Shown piece after piece: positions 41,901 through 51,097 of a stretch of DNA of 64,000 bases. Within the stretch, counting starts at the first letter, position 1. Every line of letters begins with the position of its first letter. The stretch is from Vibrio metoecus (lineage in GTDB: Bacteria > Pseudomonadota > Gammaproteobacteria > Enterobacterales > Vibrionaceae). The DNA is taken from the NCBI RefSeq assembly GCF_000696385.1, contig NZ_JJMN01000046.1:124001-188000 (forward strand). The letters run 5' to 3'. A program made the position numbers and the translations under genes. Below the pieces are notes generated by a model. The model saw only the letters and a program-made list of their open reading frames with translations. It was not told where the DNA came from and made no database searches.

Positions 41901-42661
41901 GTAAAACGAGCGGATTGAGGCTTCGCACAATCGATCGCATTGCAGGCGTTCAACACCATTTCGTATTGGGTTTGTGGCTTCAATCCGCCAACAAAAAAGC
42001 CCGCAGAAACACTCTCAAATCGGCGTACATCGCTAGCATCGCTCAAATTGGTCAACGTGAGTGTGAGATTGTCTGTATCGTGTTGCCCTTGCCAGTCAAA
42101 AGAGACACCTTGATCTGATACGCTAGATACAGTCAAAGAAGAGAGGGTTGGCAGGCTCAGAGCACCACAATCAGACGTTTCAGTGCGGTAAATAACATCA
42201 CGCTCCCACACATAACTTCCATCAGCTCGTTTCGAACCGTGTGCCGCAGGTATGTATTCAATGAAGCAGCCTTGTTCATCTGATTCGTAAACACCAAATT
42301 TGCGGCTCATCAAATAGAAGCCGCCGTTATACATTTCAAATTCCCAACTCTGATCGACAAAATCAATCACATTGCGGTAAGGCGTATCATCGCCCCCTTG
42401 ATAAGGCAGGAATGGGAATTGCAAATCGTTTTTGTAACTGAGGCGATATTCAATCCCTTTGTAATTGATCCAGCGTTCGCCATTACGCTCAAATACCCCT
42501 TCTCCACGTTCAGCCATCGCTTTAATCGATTCTAGCCGCTCGACCGTTTTTTTACCGATTTGAACCAGAGTAAGTTCATCTTGCGCCCACGCTGGTGCGC
42601 TCGCTAATAGCCCTGCTATTAGAAGCGTTAATGGTTTCTTATTCATCATTAAATTACTCAT
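38909..42661 (-). CDS. TagA/StcE-like secreted M66 zinc metalloprotease
   Basis: 1250 residues. A signal peptide ends near APAWA-Q (about residue 26). The catalytic motif HELGHNYGLGHH lies near residue 560 and supplies three zinc His ligands and the catalytic Glu, as in M66 mucin-degrading proteases such as StcE and V. cholerae TagA. A fibronectin-like stretch (about 160-265) precedes it. After the catalytic domain comes a Cys-rich module (CKFTF ... LCTLNKSG ... GAGFV) shared with the neighbouring protease-like protein. Three repeats ending in the pattern W-x-YLG close the protein. It should cleave O-glycosylated mucin-type proteins outside the cell, probably exported by type II secretion. 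Confidence 0.88.
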   Translation of the reverse strand: MSNLMMNKKPLTLLIAGLLASAPAWAQDELTLVQIGKKTVERLESIKAMAERGEGVFERNGERWINYKGIEYRLSYKNDLQFPFLPYQGGDDTPYRNVIDFVDQSWEFEMYNGGFYLMSRKFGVYESDEQGCFIEYIPAAHGSKRADGSYVWERDVIYRTETSDCGALSLPTLSSLTVSSVSDQGVSFDWQGQHDTDNLTLTLTNLSDASDVRRFESVSAGFFVGGLKPQTQYEMVLNACNAIDCAKPQSARFTTLDAREGFADEIAVPNHLQGSLMGGLGITQTHTSVMPNGNELVGQGHLDVVMNRDAMLLFTPQPGEEINQIRAEVYLDGELVQTEWMLPPSALAGTDQPDNDRMKVVFSHHAWSLPLQWNWMKPGLSLRFIDNLGREGVLSQGEIQFGGAPELVIQNIDIGMLMPPRDRNTMIQNLPTLAADYFQKIPVSKLVMADYTPAHFPVVTMPNGVVYTDKSASTGGWHSGDMREAIGKAMVSTGINNANVGIVSSAGYSQQYNRRFNHITAHTNVGIYTKKDTDLPQVVVHGGSGGGGIVTLEATTGNEWSHELGHNYGLGHHPYMASIHDLESGWGWDAFQQRFIGNLHWKGDVYTQQQGDDIVPPFKDAFRFLRDAQNGGEQEYVGTISRFTLEHPAQSRKAQRWMNNGFNLDSHSPSGYVQWDQATQRYKAVETDTPKPQQVGVPVVTLLGIYDPQNENPSQIYPLVYSNYGNLFELPQPEQGEYQLEGWQATEHLTQAQLDSDIWQTLRMDGEQQRVCKFTFQAANGDSAVFVGGVDQSTDRCSSGRDMKWNINMNMTSAPGDYELLSKYGRGAVTYTPTADVGEVNLCTLNKSGQDHDGAGFVVGNQCEQIAGVMHKNGQTWRYALRGNEVLRPTYQAQGQCQLDVEFAGGVREQVQLSASRHAGNESNKFHVNLSMEHGVPTQVSLHCSNREGETELTRMTPDQNPPLDKLKGPIIIGQEYGYSQVIDMTKTFAQNQTLLNTDFATIAEFDAFVAEQYDRGMLNNGVTKAERRAGALYVFANPETGTRDYFVMRMVDAGAFPIDQTSNQGWKYLGSADDHVNFAFNPIKLNRAAGVSIEARVQSYFGVSRLLTWDERTSTTWDNAPNAVFVGQIEGENHYFIQKRPGEGDAFPTFEESNQDWVFLGSDSSIQTYLAELNRDLASFERALLEWYQQDAMGVWGSDGQRGKVNDIYQYVFRGGYHYYRLKVTKYGYFPFPTDPNPTNGNWEYLGQF

Positions 42662-42683
42662 TTTAGTTGTAGTGGTGCGCCTA

Positions 42684-42893
42684 AATTTAGGCAGCAGTAA
42701 CCCTCGAAATCTAAGCAGCGCAAGCAGCCGTAGATTCCGTTCGTAGACAACCGAGTTACCCGTTTATTATTAGTGACAGAACGCTATTCCGATAGAATCA
42801 TCAAGAACACAACGAGAGAACCGTTCCAACTCCATCCGTGGAACGTTATAAAAGTGAGAACCTCTGCCATAAATAGGCAATTAGCCTCATATA
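42684..42893 (-). promoter_or_regulatory. Duplicated upstream leader, copy 1 (TagA-like gene)
   Basis: This block is clearly similar along about 200 bases to 45963-46162, upstream of the other protease gene. The best-kept part is next to the gene: GATTTCGAGGGTTACTGCTG followed by CCTAAATT. In the transcript, GGTAACTC can pair with GAGGGTTACT, GGAATCTA with TAGATTTC, and CGGAA with TTCTG. It ends 23 bases before the start codon. Confidence 0.6.
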
Positions 42894-43028
42894 AATTCAG
42901 TAAATGGCAAAATGTAAAGCATAGAAATTGATAATAACAATAATGATAATAAGGACAATAATATCAGTGCTTTGAGTATGGTTATTCTTAAAGATAGGAC
43001 AACATGATGCGAGAAATGTGCAGAAAAA

Positions 43029-43048
43029 AGGTCGCCTTATGGCGACCT
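43029..43048 (-). terminator. Terminator of the CBM5/12 protease-like gene
   Basis: AGGTCGCC and GGCGACCT pair around TTAT and are followed by a T-run on the minus strand. Confidence 0.88.
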
Positions 43049-43063
43049 CGATACTGTTGATAA

Positions 43064-45895
43064 TTAGTGGTCAAGGCCACAATTTGCATGGTCGTGCTCA
43101 CTCTCAACGTCTGGCAACGCGCGACCGAGAGTCGGTGAACTCCAACCGCCAGAGTACTTCACTGGTGTCCAATTCGAACTGAATGTCCAACGATTTCCGT
43201 TTGACCAGTACACGTTCGGTAGTTGCGTACACTGTCCACGGTCATTGACGAATCCAGTACCATAGAATCCCTTAGTATCCACCTGACACAATGGTTGACC
43301 ATTAGGATGCATAACAGGCTCACCACTCATCTCTGGGTTGTAAATGGAAAGCCATTCAAAGGTGTTCAATTCAGATTGTAGCGGTACTTTTGAACCATCT
43401 GGGCGTCGATAAGAAATACTACTCCCCGCTTCACAACGTGCGCTATCGCCTTGCTCAGTAACAAAACCAAAATACTGTTCACCATCTTCGAAGGTGAAAC
43501 GGCACAGGTAAGGCTTTTGCTCACCCATTGGGTAATGCGCTACATAAATTCGCTCTAAAAAGTTCAAGTTCTCAACTGCGCTGGTACTCATCTCCAAACC
43601 ATTTTGTAACCAACCTTGGGGCATGTCAGATTGAGACATAAAGTAGTTCTCAAGTGGGTACATGTGGTTTGGATCGCGGTGTTTACGTTTACGAACATCG
43701 ACATCAACATGATGATAAGGAGCATGTTCTGGCTTATAGAAGCCATTGATATTGTCATCCATATAAGGCAAATCGCCTTTGCGGATATGGTAATTAGCGA
43801 GCTGGGTGATTAAGGGTTGCCAGCCATTGCCACCATTCGCGAAGCTGGTGTCATGGCTATATCCAGGACCACGACCATCGAAACCATGACCAAATTCGTG
43901 AGCAATAATGCCCCAACTTCCGTAGTAGTGGGTGTAGAACATCCATGTATCGACTCCGGTAATCGATGTACCACCTAAACCTCCGCCAATTTGGGTTACC
44001 CCTCCGTTGACATTAGGTCGTGCCATCAAAGAATCATAGTAATACTGATAATCTTCTGGAGTGAAATAACCACCGGGCTTTTGAACCGCTCCCGCAGGGC
44101 CGTGCATGTTATAGCCAAAGATATGTTCAAAGTTAAACCAGACGTGTTTGAACTCTTCTTCAGATACCATGTAAGCCAAATTGGTGAGGATAATCAGCCA
44201 TTCACGCGCATAAAGTGCGTTCATCGCACGCCAACCACCCTCATTATTCGGAGCAAAACGTACACTCCATATCGGCTTCAAGGCGGCCAGTTTTTTAGCA
44301 AAGACATCTGTATTTGAGCTAAAACGGTAATCAAACAGGTTGGCATACTCCATTGTGCTGGAAAACACGCTTGCCAAATCAAGCTCACCAGCACCATCAC
44401 TGGTATTGAACTGACCGGGACCAAAAGAGCTCAGTGGCAGCGTAAATTGCGCATAAGCGGGAATACGGTCAAGATTCGCGAGTACAACCCAATGATCGAC
44501 ACCTTCCAATTTCAGTTCCAGATTGATATCCGTCAGCTCTACGGCAGCATAGCTGGTGACCTGTACGGTATCCTTATCGAGCAATACGGTTTTGACGGGG
44601 GAATTAATTTTTACTGAACGTAATGATGGATTAGTCAGGATATGATGCGGCTCATCAAGTGACAGAATTTCGCCGATAGAAAATGGCGCCAACTCGTCAA
44701 ATTTGAGTTTGGTTGTCTCTACGGAAGCATTAGGGGTAAATGTCACGGCACTGGTGCGTAGTGCATCAAAGTGAATTTGTCCTACTGTCGCCGTTATCAG
44801 TTCATCATGCGCGAAATGCAGATCATTCAGGTTACCGATCGGTGCCCCATTCAGTTGGGTAATCGTTCGGATTGGGTTGGTAAACTGGAACTGGTTGGCA
44901 ATTACATCGCTCACTTTATGCCACTCCAATCTGCCATTGCGGTTCACGATCAGCTGTTCACCATCTTTATCGATTTTCTGCAGTTTTACATCCAGTCGTT
45001 GTTCCGCTTGCAACGGAACGCCCGCCGCAGCGGCAGATTCCACTTTGTTCAAGTCGTAGATGTAGTAGTTTTTATTTTCACTCTGCACAAGCAGGTAGTG
45101 ATCTAACACGTGCATTTGCACCTTACGGTGAGTGTACTTACCTTCAAACTGTAAAGTGGCGAACTGCGGTGCACGTAAGTTATTTTCTGGTGTTGCATCT
45201 TGCTGACGATACACCTTGATTTTGTCTGATGCGTCAGAAACCACTACATAATCACGCGTCGTCGTCACGGCTTGTGCATGCAACAACGAATTTGTACCCG
45301 AGTGGTGACCCGTACCTAAACTCATTACATGTTGATGGTTGTTATCTAAATCAAAAATATCGACACGGTTGGAAGAGAGTGATGCCACATAAAGGAGATT
45401 GTTGTCGATATAAAGTTCATTGATCCGTCGATAAGTCGACATGCTAGAACCTTGTTGAATGCCTTCGATTTGCCCTAGCATGCTTCCTGTCTGCGCATCA
45501 AGAATCAATACCACACCCGGCGTAATATCATGCGTAACGTAAAGTCGGTCTTGATAACGTTCAACCGCCGAAATGGTCAGCCCAGAGACACCCAGCATGT
45601 CACCATTTAAGGTAAGTCCACGCTCAAAGTATTCAAAGTGAGTAGTGACAATGTCACCCACAGGTGGTGTTACATCATCACTCTCTTCTGAGACCCATAC
45701 CCAAGGCGAATCCCAGCTATTTTCGGTGATACCGGCAGGTGACTGACCAGCATTCGCCCACCACTGAGTTTCATAAATATTGCCATTGAAAGAGACTTGC
45801 TCTCCGGCTGGATAATTTTGACTTGGGTTATAAAGCTCTGCGGCTGACAAAGAGCCAGAAAGCATGATGGAAAGGGCAATCAAGTTTAGTTTCAT
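43064..45895 (-). CDS. Secreted chitin-binding, zinc-protease-like protein
   Basis: 943 residues. Signal peptide 1-18 (LSGSLSAA-E). A CBM5/12 chitin-binding domain (about 19-70) has YNPSQNYPAGEQVSFNGN and YETQWWANAGQSP. Residues ~80-390 look like a beta-propeller (repeats such as RLYVTHDITPGVVLILDAQ and LLYVASLSSNRVDIFDLD). The putative catalytic site, GIIAHEFGHGFDGRGPGY, is near residue 665: HExxH is intact, but the usual third ligand at +6 from the second His is absent. A Cys-rich C-terminal module resembles that of the TagA-like protein. I cannot place it in a named peptidase family. Transcribed separately, behind a leader like that of its neighbour. Confidence 0.78.
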   Translation of the reverse strand: MKLNLIALSIMLSGSLSAAELYNPSQNYPAGEQVSFNGNIYETQWWANAGQSPAGITENSWDSPWVWVSEESDDVTPPVGDIVTTHFEYFERGLTLNGDMLGVSGLTISAVERYQDRLYVTHDITPGVVLILDAQTGSMLGQIEGIQQGSSMSTYRRINELYIDNNLLYVASLSSNRVDIFDLDNNHQHVMSLGTGHHSGTNSLLHAQAVTTTRDYVVVSDASDKIKVYRQQDATPENNLRAPQFATLQFEGKYTHRKVQMHVLDHYLLVQSENKNYYIYDLNKVESAAAAGVPLQAEQRLDVKLQKIDKDGEQLIVNRNGRLEWHKVSDVIANQFQFTNPIRTITQLNGAPIGNLNDLHFAHDELITATVGQIHFDALRTSAVTFTPNASVETTKLKFDELAPFSIGEILSLDEPHHILTNPSLRSVKINSPVKTVLLDKDTVQVTSYAAVELTDINLELKLEGVDHWVVLANLDRIPAYAQFTLPLSSFGPGQFNTSDGAGELDLASVFSSTMEYANLFDYRFSSNTDVFAKKLAALKPIWSVRFAPNNEGGWRAMNALYAREWLIILTNLAYMVSEEEFKHVWFNFEHIFGYNMHGPAGAVQKPGGYFTPEDYQYYYDSLMARPNVNGGVTQIGGGLGGTSITGVDTWMFYTHYYGSWGIIAHEFGHGFDGRGPGYSHDTSFANGGNGWQPLITQLANYHIRKGDLPYMDDNINGFYKPEHAPYHHVDVDVRKRKHRDPNHMYPLENYFMSQSDMPQGWLQNGLEMSTSAVENLNFLERIYVAHYPMGEQKPYLCRFTFEDGEQYFGFVTEQGDSARCEAGSSISYRRPDGSKVPLQSELNTFEWLSIYNPEMSGEPVMHPNGQPLCQVDTKGFYGTGFVNDRGQCTQLPNVYWSNGNRWTFSSNWTPVKYSGGWSSPTLGRALPDVESEHDHANCGLDH

Positions 45896-45962
45896 TTTAG
45901 ACTAGCTCGCTTATTGATTCATTCAAGGAGGATAAAAGCGTATTTTTGTTATGCCGCCAGAG

Positions 45963-46162
45963 AATTTAGGCAGCAGTAACCCTCGAAATCTACAGCAACA
46001 GATTCCGGAAATAGACAATTGAGTTACCGCCTTATTATTAGTTACCGAATGGCATTTCGGTAGAATCACTACCGCGACAACGAGACAGGGGTTCCAACTG
46101 CGTCAATTCAATATGCTAAAAATGAGATCTTTTGCCAAGAATAGGCAATTACCATCATATAA
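45963..46162 (-). promoter_or_regulatory. Duplicated upstream leader, copy 2 (CBM5/12 protease-like gene)
   Basis: Paralogous to 42684-42893. Predicted helices are kept: GGTAACTC with GAGGGTTACT, GGAATCT with AGATTTC, and CCGAA with TTCGG. The last differs from copy 1 (CGGAA with TTCTG) by a compensating change. It ends about 67 bases before the start codon. Confidence 0.6.
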
Positions 46163-46277
46163 TCCAACCGAGAGGTAATAATGAAATCAATCTAACACAC
46201 TGATAAGTAAGAATTTACTGACGATAGGTATTTGTGGAGAAGAAAATGCCCACAATACCCCGTGAGCATAAGGAAGA

Positions 46278-47489
46278 TTAAAGGGTTAACTTTTCAGCGA
46301 TTTTGTCACACAGATATTCGCCAATGGGCATCGCGGAGGTGGCCGCGGGAGAAGGCGCGTTACACACATGCAAACTGCGCGGACTTTCGGCAAATAAGAA
46401 ATCATGCACCAGCGTACCATCACTTAATACCGCTTGGGCACGAATGCCTGCAGGGTAAGGCTCAAGATCCGCGAGTTCGATACTTGGGCAGTATTTACGT
46501 ACCAACTGTAAGTAGCCCGCTTTCCACCATGAGTTTTTCATTTCGACCATGCCCGTTTTAAAGTGCTTGGCACTCACTTTCCAAAAGCCGGGGAAGCGAA
46601 GCATATCCCACACATCGCGTAGGCTAACATTCCATTTACCATAACCTTCACGCTTAAAGCCTTGTACGGCATTGGGGCCAACGGTCACGCAGCCATCAAT
46701 CATGCGGGTTAAATGTACGCCGAGAAACGGCAATTCAGGATCCGGAATCGGGTAGATAAGATGACGCACCACTTGGTTATGCTTGGGTGCCAAACGATAG
46801 TATTCGCCACGATAAGGGATGATCTGAAAATCCGTCGGCAAACCGAGCATCTTGGTTAAGCGATCGGCCATTAAGCCTGAACAGGTGACCAGAAATTTGG
46901 CCTGATAGCTCACGCGTTGGTTCTTCTGTTGGCAAGTTAGCGTGACCGAGGATGGCGTTTCTTCCAAGCCCACCACTTCAGTGCCTATTTTCACATCACC
47001 CCCCAACTGCATAAAGGCTTCGGCCATTTTCTCGGTCACCAGACGATAATTGACGATACTGGTCGCTTTCACCAAGATCGCCCCCAAGCCACGAATATTG
47101 GGCTCCGCCAGCTTCAACTGTGCGGCATCCAGTTTTTCAACATCAATCTGATTTTGTAAGCAGCGATCATAGAGTGCGTGCATGCGTTCGAGTTCTTGCT
47201 CATTGGTGGCCACCAGTAACTTGCCGCAGTTTTCCACTGGAATATTGTGTTGTGCACAAAACGCCAAGGTGCGTTCGACTCCTCGCTTACAAAAATCGGC
47301 CTTCAAACTGCCGGGAGCATAATAAACCCCCGCATGGATCACTCCGCTGTTGTGACCGGTTTGATGGCGGGAAAACCCCGCCTCTTTCTCAATCAACAGC
47401 ACCGATTTTTCCGGATAACGCTGTTTCAATTGCCAAGCTGTGGAGACACCGACAATCCCACCACCAACAATCACGTAATCATAAGTCAT
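46278..47489 (-). CDS. lhgO: L-2-hydroxyglutarate oxidase
   Basis: 403 residues. The FAD-binding Rossmann motif GGGIVGVSTAWQL is at residues 8-20 and is followed by family segments RHQTGHNSGVIHAGVYY and GPNAVQGFKREGY. The FAD-dependent enzyme oxidises L-2-hydroxyglutarate to 2-oxoglutarate and passes electrons to the membrane quinone pool. Its ATG overlaps the stop of the TRAP permease gene by four bases, which ties the importer to a substrate close to 2-hydroxyglutarate. The alternative assignment, a general DAO-family oxidase, is less likely given the segments listed. Confidence 0.88.
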   Translation of the reverse strand: MTYDYVIVGGGIVGVSTAWQLKQRYPEKSVLLIEKEAGFSRHQTGHNSGVIHAGVYYAPGSLKADFCKRGVERTLAFCAQHNIPVENCGKLLVATNEQELERMHALYDRCLQNQIDVEKLDAAQLKLAEPNIRGLGAILVKATSIVNYRLVTEKMAEAFMQLGGDVKIGTEVVGLEETPSSVTLTCQQKNQRVSYQAKFLVTCSGLMADRLTKMLGLPTDFQIIPYRGEYYRLAPKHNQVVRHLIYPIPDPELPFLGVHLTRMIDGCVTVGPNAVQGFKREGYGKWNVSLRDVWDMLRFPGFWKVSAKHFKTGMVEMKNSWWKAGYLQLVRKYCPSIELADLEPYPAGIRAQAVLSDGTLVHDFLFAESPRSLHVCNAPSPAATSAMPIGEYLCDKIAEKLTL

Positions 47490-49628
47490 GCGGATTTTGC
47501 TCCCCGTACTGCGCTATGGGCACGCTCAACACGCGCTGCCGTTTTTCCAGAGTAGATAAAGATAGCGATAAACAGCGCCACACAGACTAAACGGATCCAA
47601 ATCGGCAAATTTGGCCACACCAGCAGCACACCAATCACCGCCAGCAGTAAACGCCATAAGAGATTCAACTGCCCTTCCAGATAGCCTTCAATCGCGCCAA
47701 TCATAGCGTAGGTGCCAAAAATCGCGAAGATGCCGATGGTGATAACCGTGGTCGCATCCCAACTGATGAGTTGGGTATAGGCAATCAATACAGGAACCAA
47801 ATACAAACCTTTGGCAATTTTCCACGCGGTAAATCCGGTGCGCATTGGCGGGGTTTTGGCAATGGTGGCTGCGGCAAAGGCCGTCAAACACACCGGTGGC
47901 GTCACGTTACTGTCTTGCGAGAGCCAGAAGATAATGAGGTGCGCCGAAAGCAGAGCCAGACCAATCGCTTCTAACCCTAAGCTTTGTTGTAGCAAGGTTT
48001 CCACAAAATCCGCGGGCACAAGGCTAATCAGCTCATGGGCTTTTTCCGCCGCCATAGGCGCATTGAGCAAACTGAGTTGATCCGGCGCCGCCAGCATGAA
48101 AATCGCTTTGGCTTGTTCCGGTAATTGCCCCGAAACCATCAAATCCACCAACTGGCTTTCGGCCAGCAGCTTGTACAGCGCAGGAGCCGAAAGCGTACCC
48201 AAAACAATGTACGCTGCCGTTACTGGCAGCCCCATGCCAAGCACCAAAGAAGCTAAAGTGATCAACACCAGCATGGTCAGCAGATCGCCATTCGCCCAGT
48301 TGTTGATCATCAGTGAGAAGGTATTGCCGATGCCCGTTGTGCTGATCACATTAATGACCAAGCCGATGCCGACCAGCAATACCGCCGTGGTCGCCATGTT
48401 TTTCGCCCCTTGCTCCAACGCTTCAATGATCGCTTTAGGACCCATTTTGTGATTTTTGGAAAACCACGAAGCGACAATCACCGACAGAATCGACAAGCCC
48501 GCCGCGTACGTTGGGGTAAAGCCTACCACCAATAAGGTCACGAGTACGGCGAGTGGGATCAAGTTATGCCAACCCGACACCAACACTTTCATAAACGGCT
48601 CTTGGCTCGCCGCGACAATTTGCACGCCCATGCGTTTGGCTTCAATACGCACGAAAAACGCAACAGAAAGGAAATAGATGAGTGCAGGAATAAACGACAC
48701 CGCGACAATATCCACATACGGAATTTGCGTGTACGACGCCATGATGAACGCGCCTGCGCCCATCACCGGCGGCATGAGTTGCCCACCGGTCGAAGCTGCC
48801 GCTTCCACCCCAGTCGGCGAAACGTGCTGGAAAGCCCGCTTTTTTCATCATGGGAATGGTGATCACGCCCGTTGATACCGTATTCGCGACACTAGAGCCA
48901 GACACCGACCCCATCAAACCCGAAGCCAGCACAGCAATAAAACCGGGGCCACCCACCACTTTACCGGCGGCAGCGCGTGACACATCCATAATGTAGTCAC
49001 CCACCCCAGAGCGCACTAAAAAGGCACCAAACAGGATGAACATGAACACAAAGCTCCAGCTTATCGCTGCAATCGAGCCAAACATACCTTCCGAGGAATA
49101 GAAACTGCGGTAGAGCAGCGTTTCAGCACTTAAACCGGGGAAATGGAAAATGCCGCCTGCCCATTTGCCCCAGACCGAAACATAGGTCAAACAGATCAAA
49201 ATCAGCGTGGGAATAAACCAACCCATGGTGCGGCGGATCATCTCCATTACAATCAAGATCGCGAGAATCGAGAACACCCAATCGCTGGTGACAAATTTCA
49301 CGCCGCGCTCATAGAGTGCATCTTCTGCCAGCATCAAGTAGATCAAACATGCCAGTGCCAGCAACGCTAACACTACATCAAACGCCAGCGCAACTTTGCT
49401 CTCACGCCAACGAGGCAAGGCGGGATACCACAGCGCGCAAATCATCGCGAACCCCGCGAAGTGGATGGCTGAAATCCACAATTCTGACCAAGTGGATAAC
49501 GTATTAAACCAAATGTGCGCCAGCGACAGCAGCACACACAATACGGAAATCGTGCGCGTTACCCAGCTAAAACGGGTACGGGTCGGCACTTCGAACTTTT
49601 CCAGTTCTTGTTCTACGGAATTGCTCAT
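47486..49628 (-). pseudogene. TAXI-type TRAP transporter fused permease, broken by one +1 frameshift
   Basis: Corrected length is about 713 residues, the size of a fused 4TM/12TM TRAP permease, with many membrane helices. Features include GSVSGSSVANTVSTGVITIP, GGQLMPPVMGAGAFIMASY and VLGMGLPVTAAYIVLG. It forms the membrane part of a Na+-driven importer that works with the TAXI receptor encoded upstream. The start at 49628 has GGAG at good spacing. The frame is lost at 48814 (plus strand), an extra T outside any homopolymer; removing it gives PARFAAGVEAAASTGGQLMP. It overlaps lhgO by four bases. Confidence 0.9.
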
Positions 49629-49760
49629 TGCGTTACTCCAACAGCGAGACAACTAAGCCATATCCCCCGCGCTAAGCAGCCGTATTGCAACCACTTCCGG
49701 CGGTTTGAGGATAGACGAAGAAAACAGAGATATCCTTTCTTTATTTATGATTGAAAGGGC

Positions 49761-49786
49761 AAGACTGCCCGCTCCCGGGCAGTCTT
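49761..49786 (-). terminator. Hairpin between the TAXI receptor and permease genes
   Basis: AAGACTGCCC and GGGCAGTCTT form a 10-bp stem. It lies just after the receptor stop and probably lets the receptor be made in excess over the permease, as is usual for binding-protein transporters. A modest T-run follows on the minus strand. Confidence 0.7.
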
Positions 49787-49801
49787 TCGCGTTCACCGAA
49801 C

Positions 49802-50809
49802 TTACTGTGGCATCAAGTGGGCTGGAATTTTAATTCCCACTTCTTGGTAGTAACGCGCCGCACCGGCGTGCAGTGGCATGGGCAAGCCTTCGATGGCTTT
49901 TTCAATCGCCATATCTTTGGTCGCTTTGTGGATGCCTTGCAGAAAGGCTAAGTTCTCGTACATGGCCTTAGTGAGCTGATACACATCCTCTTCCGAAATG
50001 TCGGTGCGCACCGCGAGGAAATTCGGCTGAGCAATGGTGGTGATGGTTTTATCGACACCCGGATAGGTGTTCGCCGGAATATCAAACTTGGTCCATAAGT
50101 TGTAGTTACCGTTGGCTTGTTTGATCTGCTCATCGGTAAAAGAGAGGATCTTGATGTCGTTGCCCATCGCTGCAAAAGCTTGAGTCACCGCGCCCACGGG
50201 CACACCTGCTGGCGTGTTCATGCCATCAATGGTGCCGTTTTGCAGCGCACTAGCACTGCCGCCGTAACCCAAATAAGCCAGATTAAAGGTATCGGGGTCA
50301 ACGCCAATCCCTTGCATGATCTGCCGACCCGAAAATTCCGTGCCCGAGTTTTTCGAACCAATCGAGAACTTTTTCCCTTTCATGCTGGCCAGATCGGCAA
50401 TGGTGCCGGTTGGCGCGAGATCAGAGCGCACAATAAAGTGTTCCACGTTCTGCCACAGCATAGAGACCGAACGTAATTGGTTTTGACGCTCCGCATACGG
50501 GCCTTCGCCCGCCCATGCCCAAGCACCGTACAAACCTTGCAAAATCGCGAACTGGGCTTCGTTATCGTTCATCAACTTCACGTTTTCACCCGATCCGGCC
50601 GAGCTAATCGCGGAGAGTGAAAAGTGGTAGCTCGGGGTGAGTTTGACTTTGGTCAGGGTCGCCAGAGCTACACCTACGGGGTAATAGGTTCCTCCGGTTG
50701 ACGCGGTGGCAAGAATGTAGCTGCGTTCTTCGGCTGCGTAAGCTCCACCGATTAAACCCAACGAAGTGATGGCGGCTAATAGGGTTTGCGTAAGGCGCTT
50801 TTGTTTCAT
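49802..50809 (-). CDS. TAXI-family TRAP transporter solute receptor
   Basis: 335 residues. Signal peptide (residues 1-24, LGLIGGAYA-A). The mature part begins with the TAXI hallmark ILATASTGGTYYPVGVALATL, and continues with GSKNSGTEFSGRQIMQGIGV and NGTIDGMNTPAGVPVGAV. It binds the transported acid in the periplasm and delivers it to the fused permease. The start at 50809 follows GGAGAG; the open frame reaches to 50929, beyond the sigma54 promoter region, and is not used. First gene of the receptor-permease-lhgO operon. Confidence 0.9.
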   Translation of the reverse strand: MKQKRLTQTLLAAITSLGLIGGAYAAEERSYILATASTGGTYYPVGVALATLTKVKLTPSYHFSLSAISSAGSGENVKLMNDNEAQFAILQGLYGAWAWAGEGPYAERQNQLRSVSMLWQNVEHFIVRSDLAPTGTIADLASMKGKKFSIGSKNSGTEFSGRQIMQGIGVDPDTFNLAYLGYGGSASALQNGTIDGMNTPAGVPVGAVTQAFAAMGNDIKILSFTDEQIKQANGNYNLWTKFDIPANTYPGVDKTITTIAQPNFLAVRTDISEEDVYQLTKAMYENLAFLQGIHKATKDMAIEKAIEGLPMPLHAGAARYYQEVGIKIPAHLMPQ

Positions 50810-50885
50810 CGTGACTCTCCATGTTGTGATTATTTTTCGATGCTGCACCGTTTCCAAACGTACAGCATGAGCAATATCAGTAAGA

Positions 50886-50900
50886 GCAAAGAAGATGCCA
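50886..50900 (-). promoter_or_regulatory. Sigma54 promoter of the TAXI-TRAP operon
   Basis: On the minus strand TGGCATCTTCTTTGC has GG and GC ten bases apart. It lies about 75 bases before the receptor start and directly downstream of a DctD-type activator gene. Confidence 0.72.
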
Positions 50901-50950
50901 AAAATTAATTCCATTGTTTTATAAGACATTAATTTTCAAGACCGATAAAA

Positions 50951-50970
50951 ATGAGCAAAATCTTGCTGAT
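50951..50970. promoter_or_regulatory. Proximal activator site for the TAXI-TRAP operon
   Basis: ATGAGCAAAATCTTGCTGAT differs at two positions from the perfect palindrome at 51098-51117. It is about 60 bases upstream of the -24 element, a usual place for a sigma54 activator. Confidence 0.6.
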
Positions 50971-51028
50971 TGAGCCTAAAACTACATCAGCAAAAAACCG
51001 CCGAATCATCGCGCGTGTTTTAGGCTCA
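50971..51028. repeat. Inverted repeat upstream of the TAXI-TRAP operon
   Basis: TGAGCCTAAAAC (50971-50982) and GTTTTAGGCTCA (51017-51028) are perfect inverted copies 34 bases apart. It may bind a regulator, or act as a large terminator stem after the dctD-like gene. Confidence 0.6.
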
Positions 51029-51097
51029 AAAATCAGGAGAGCGATCACGCAAGGTTAACCAAATGTGATCAATGTTAATAAAAGCCATTGAAAAGTG

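Noticed and set aside
42684..46162. c-di-GMP (GEMM) riboswitch in the protease leaders
   Set aside because: The conserved GEMM core sequences (such as CACAGGGCAAACC) are missing.
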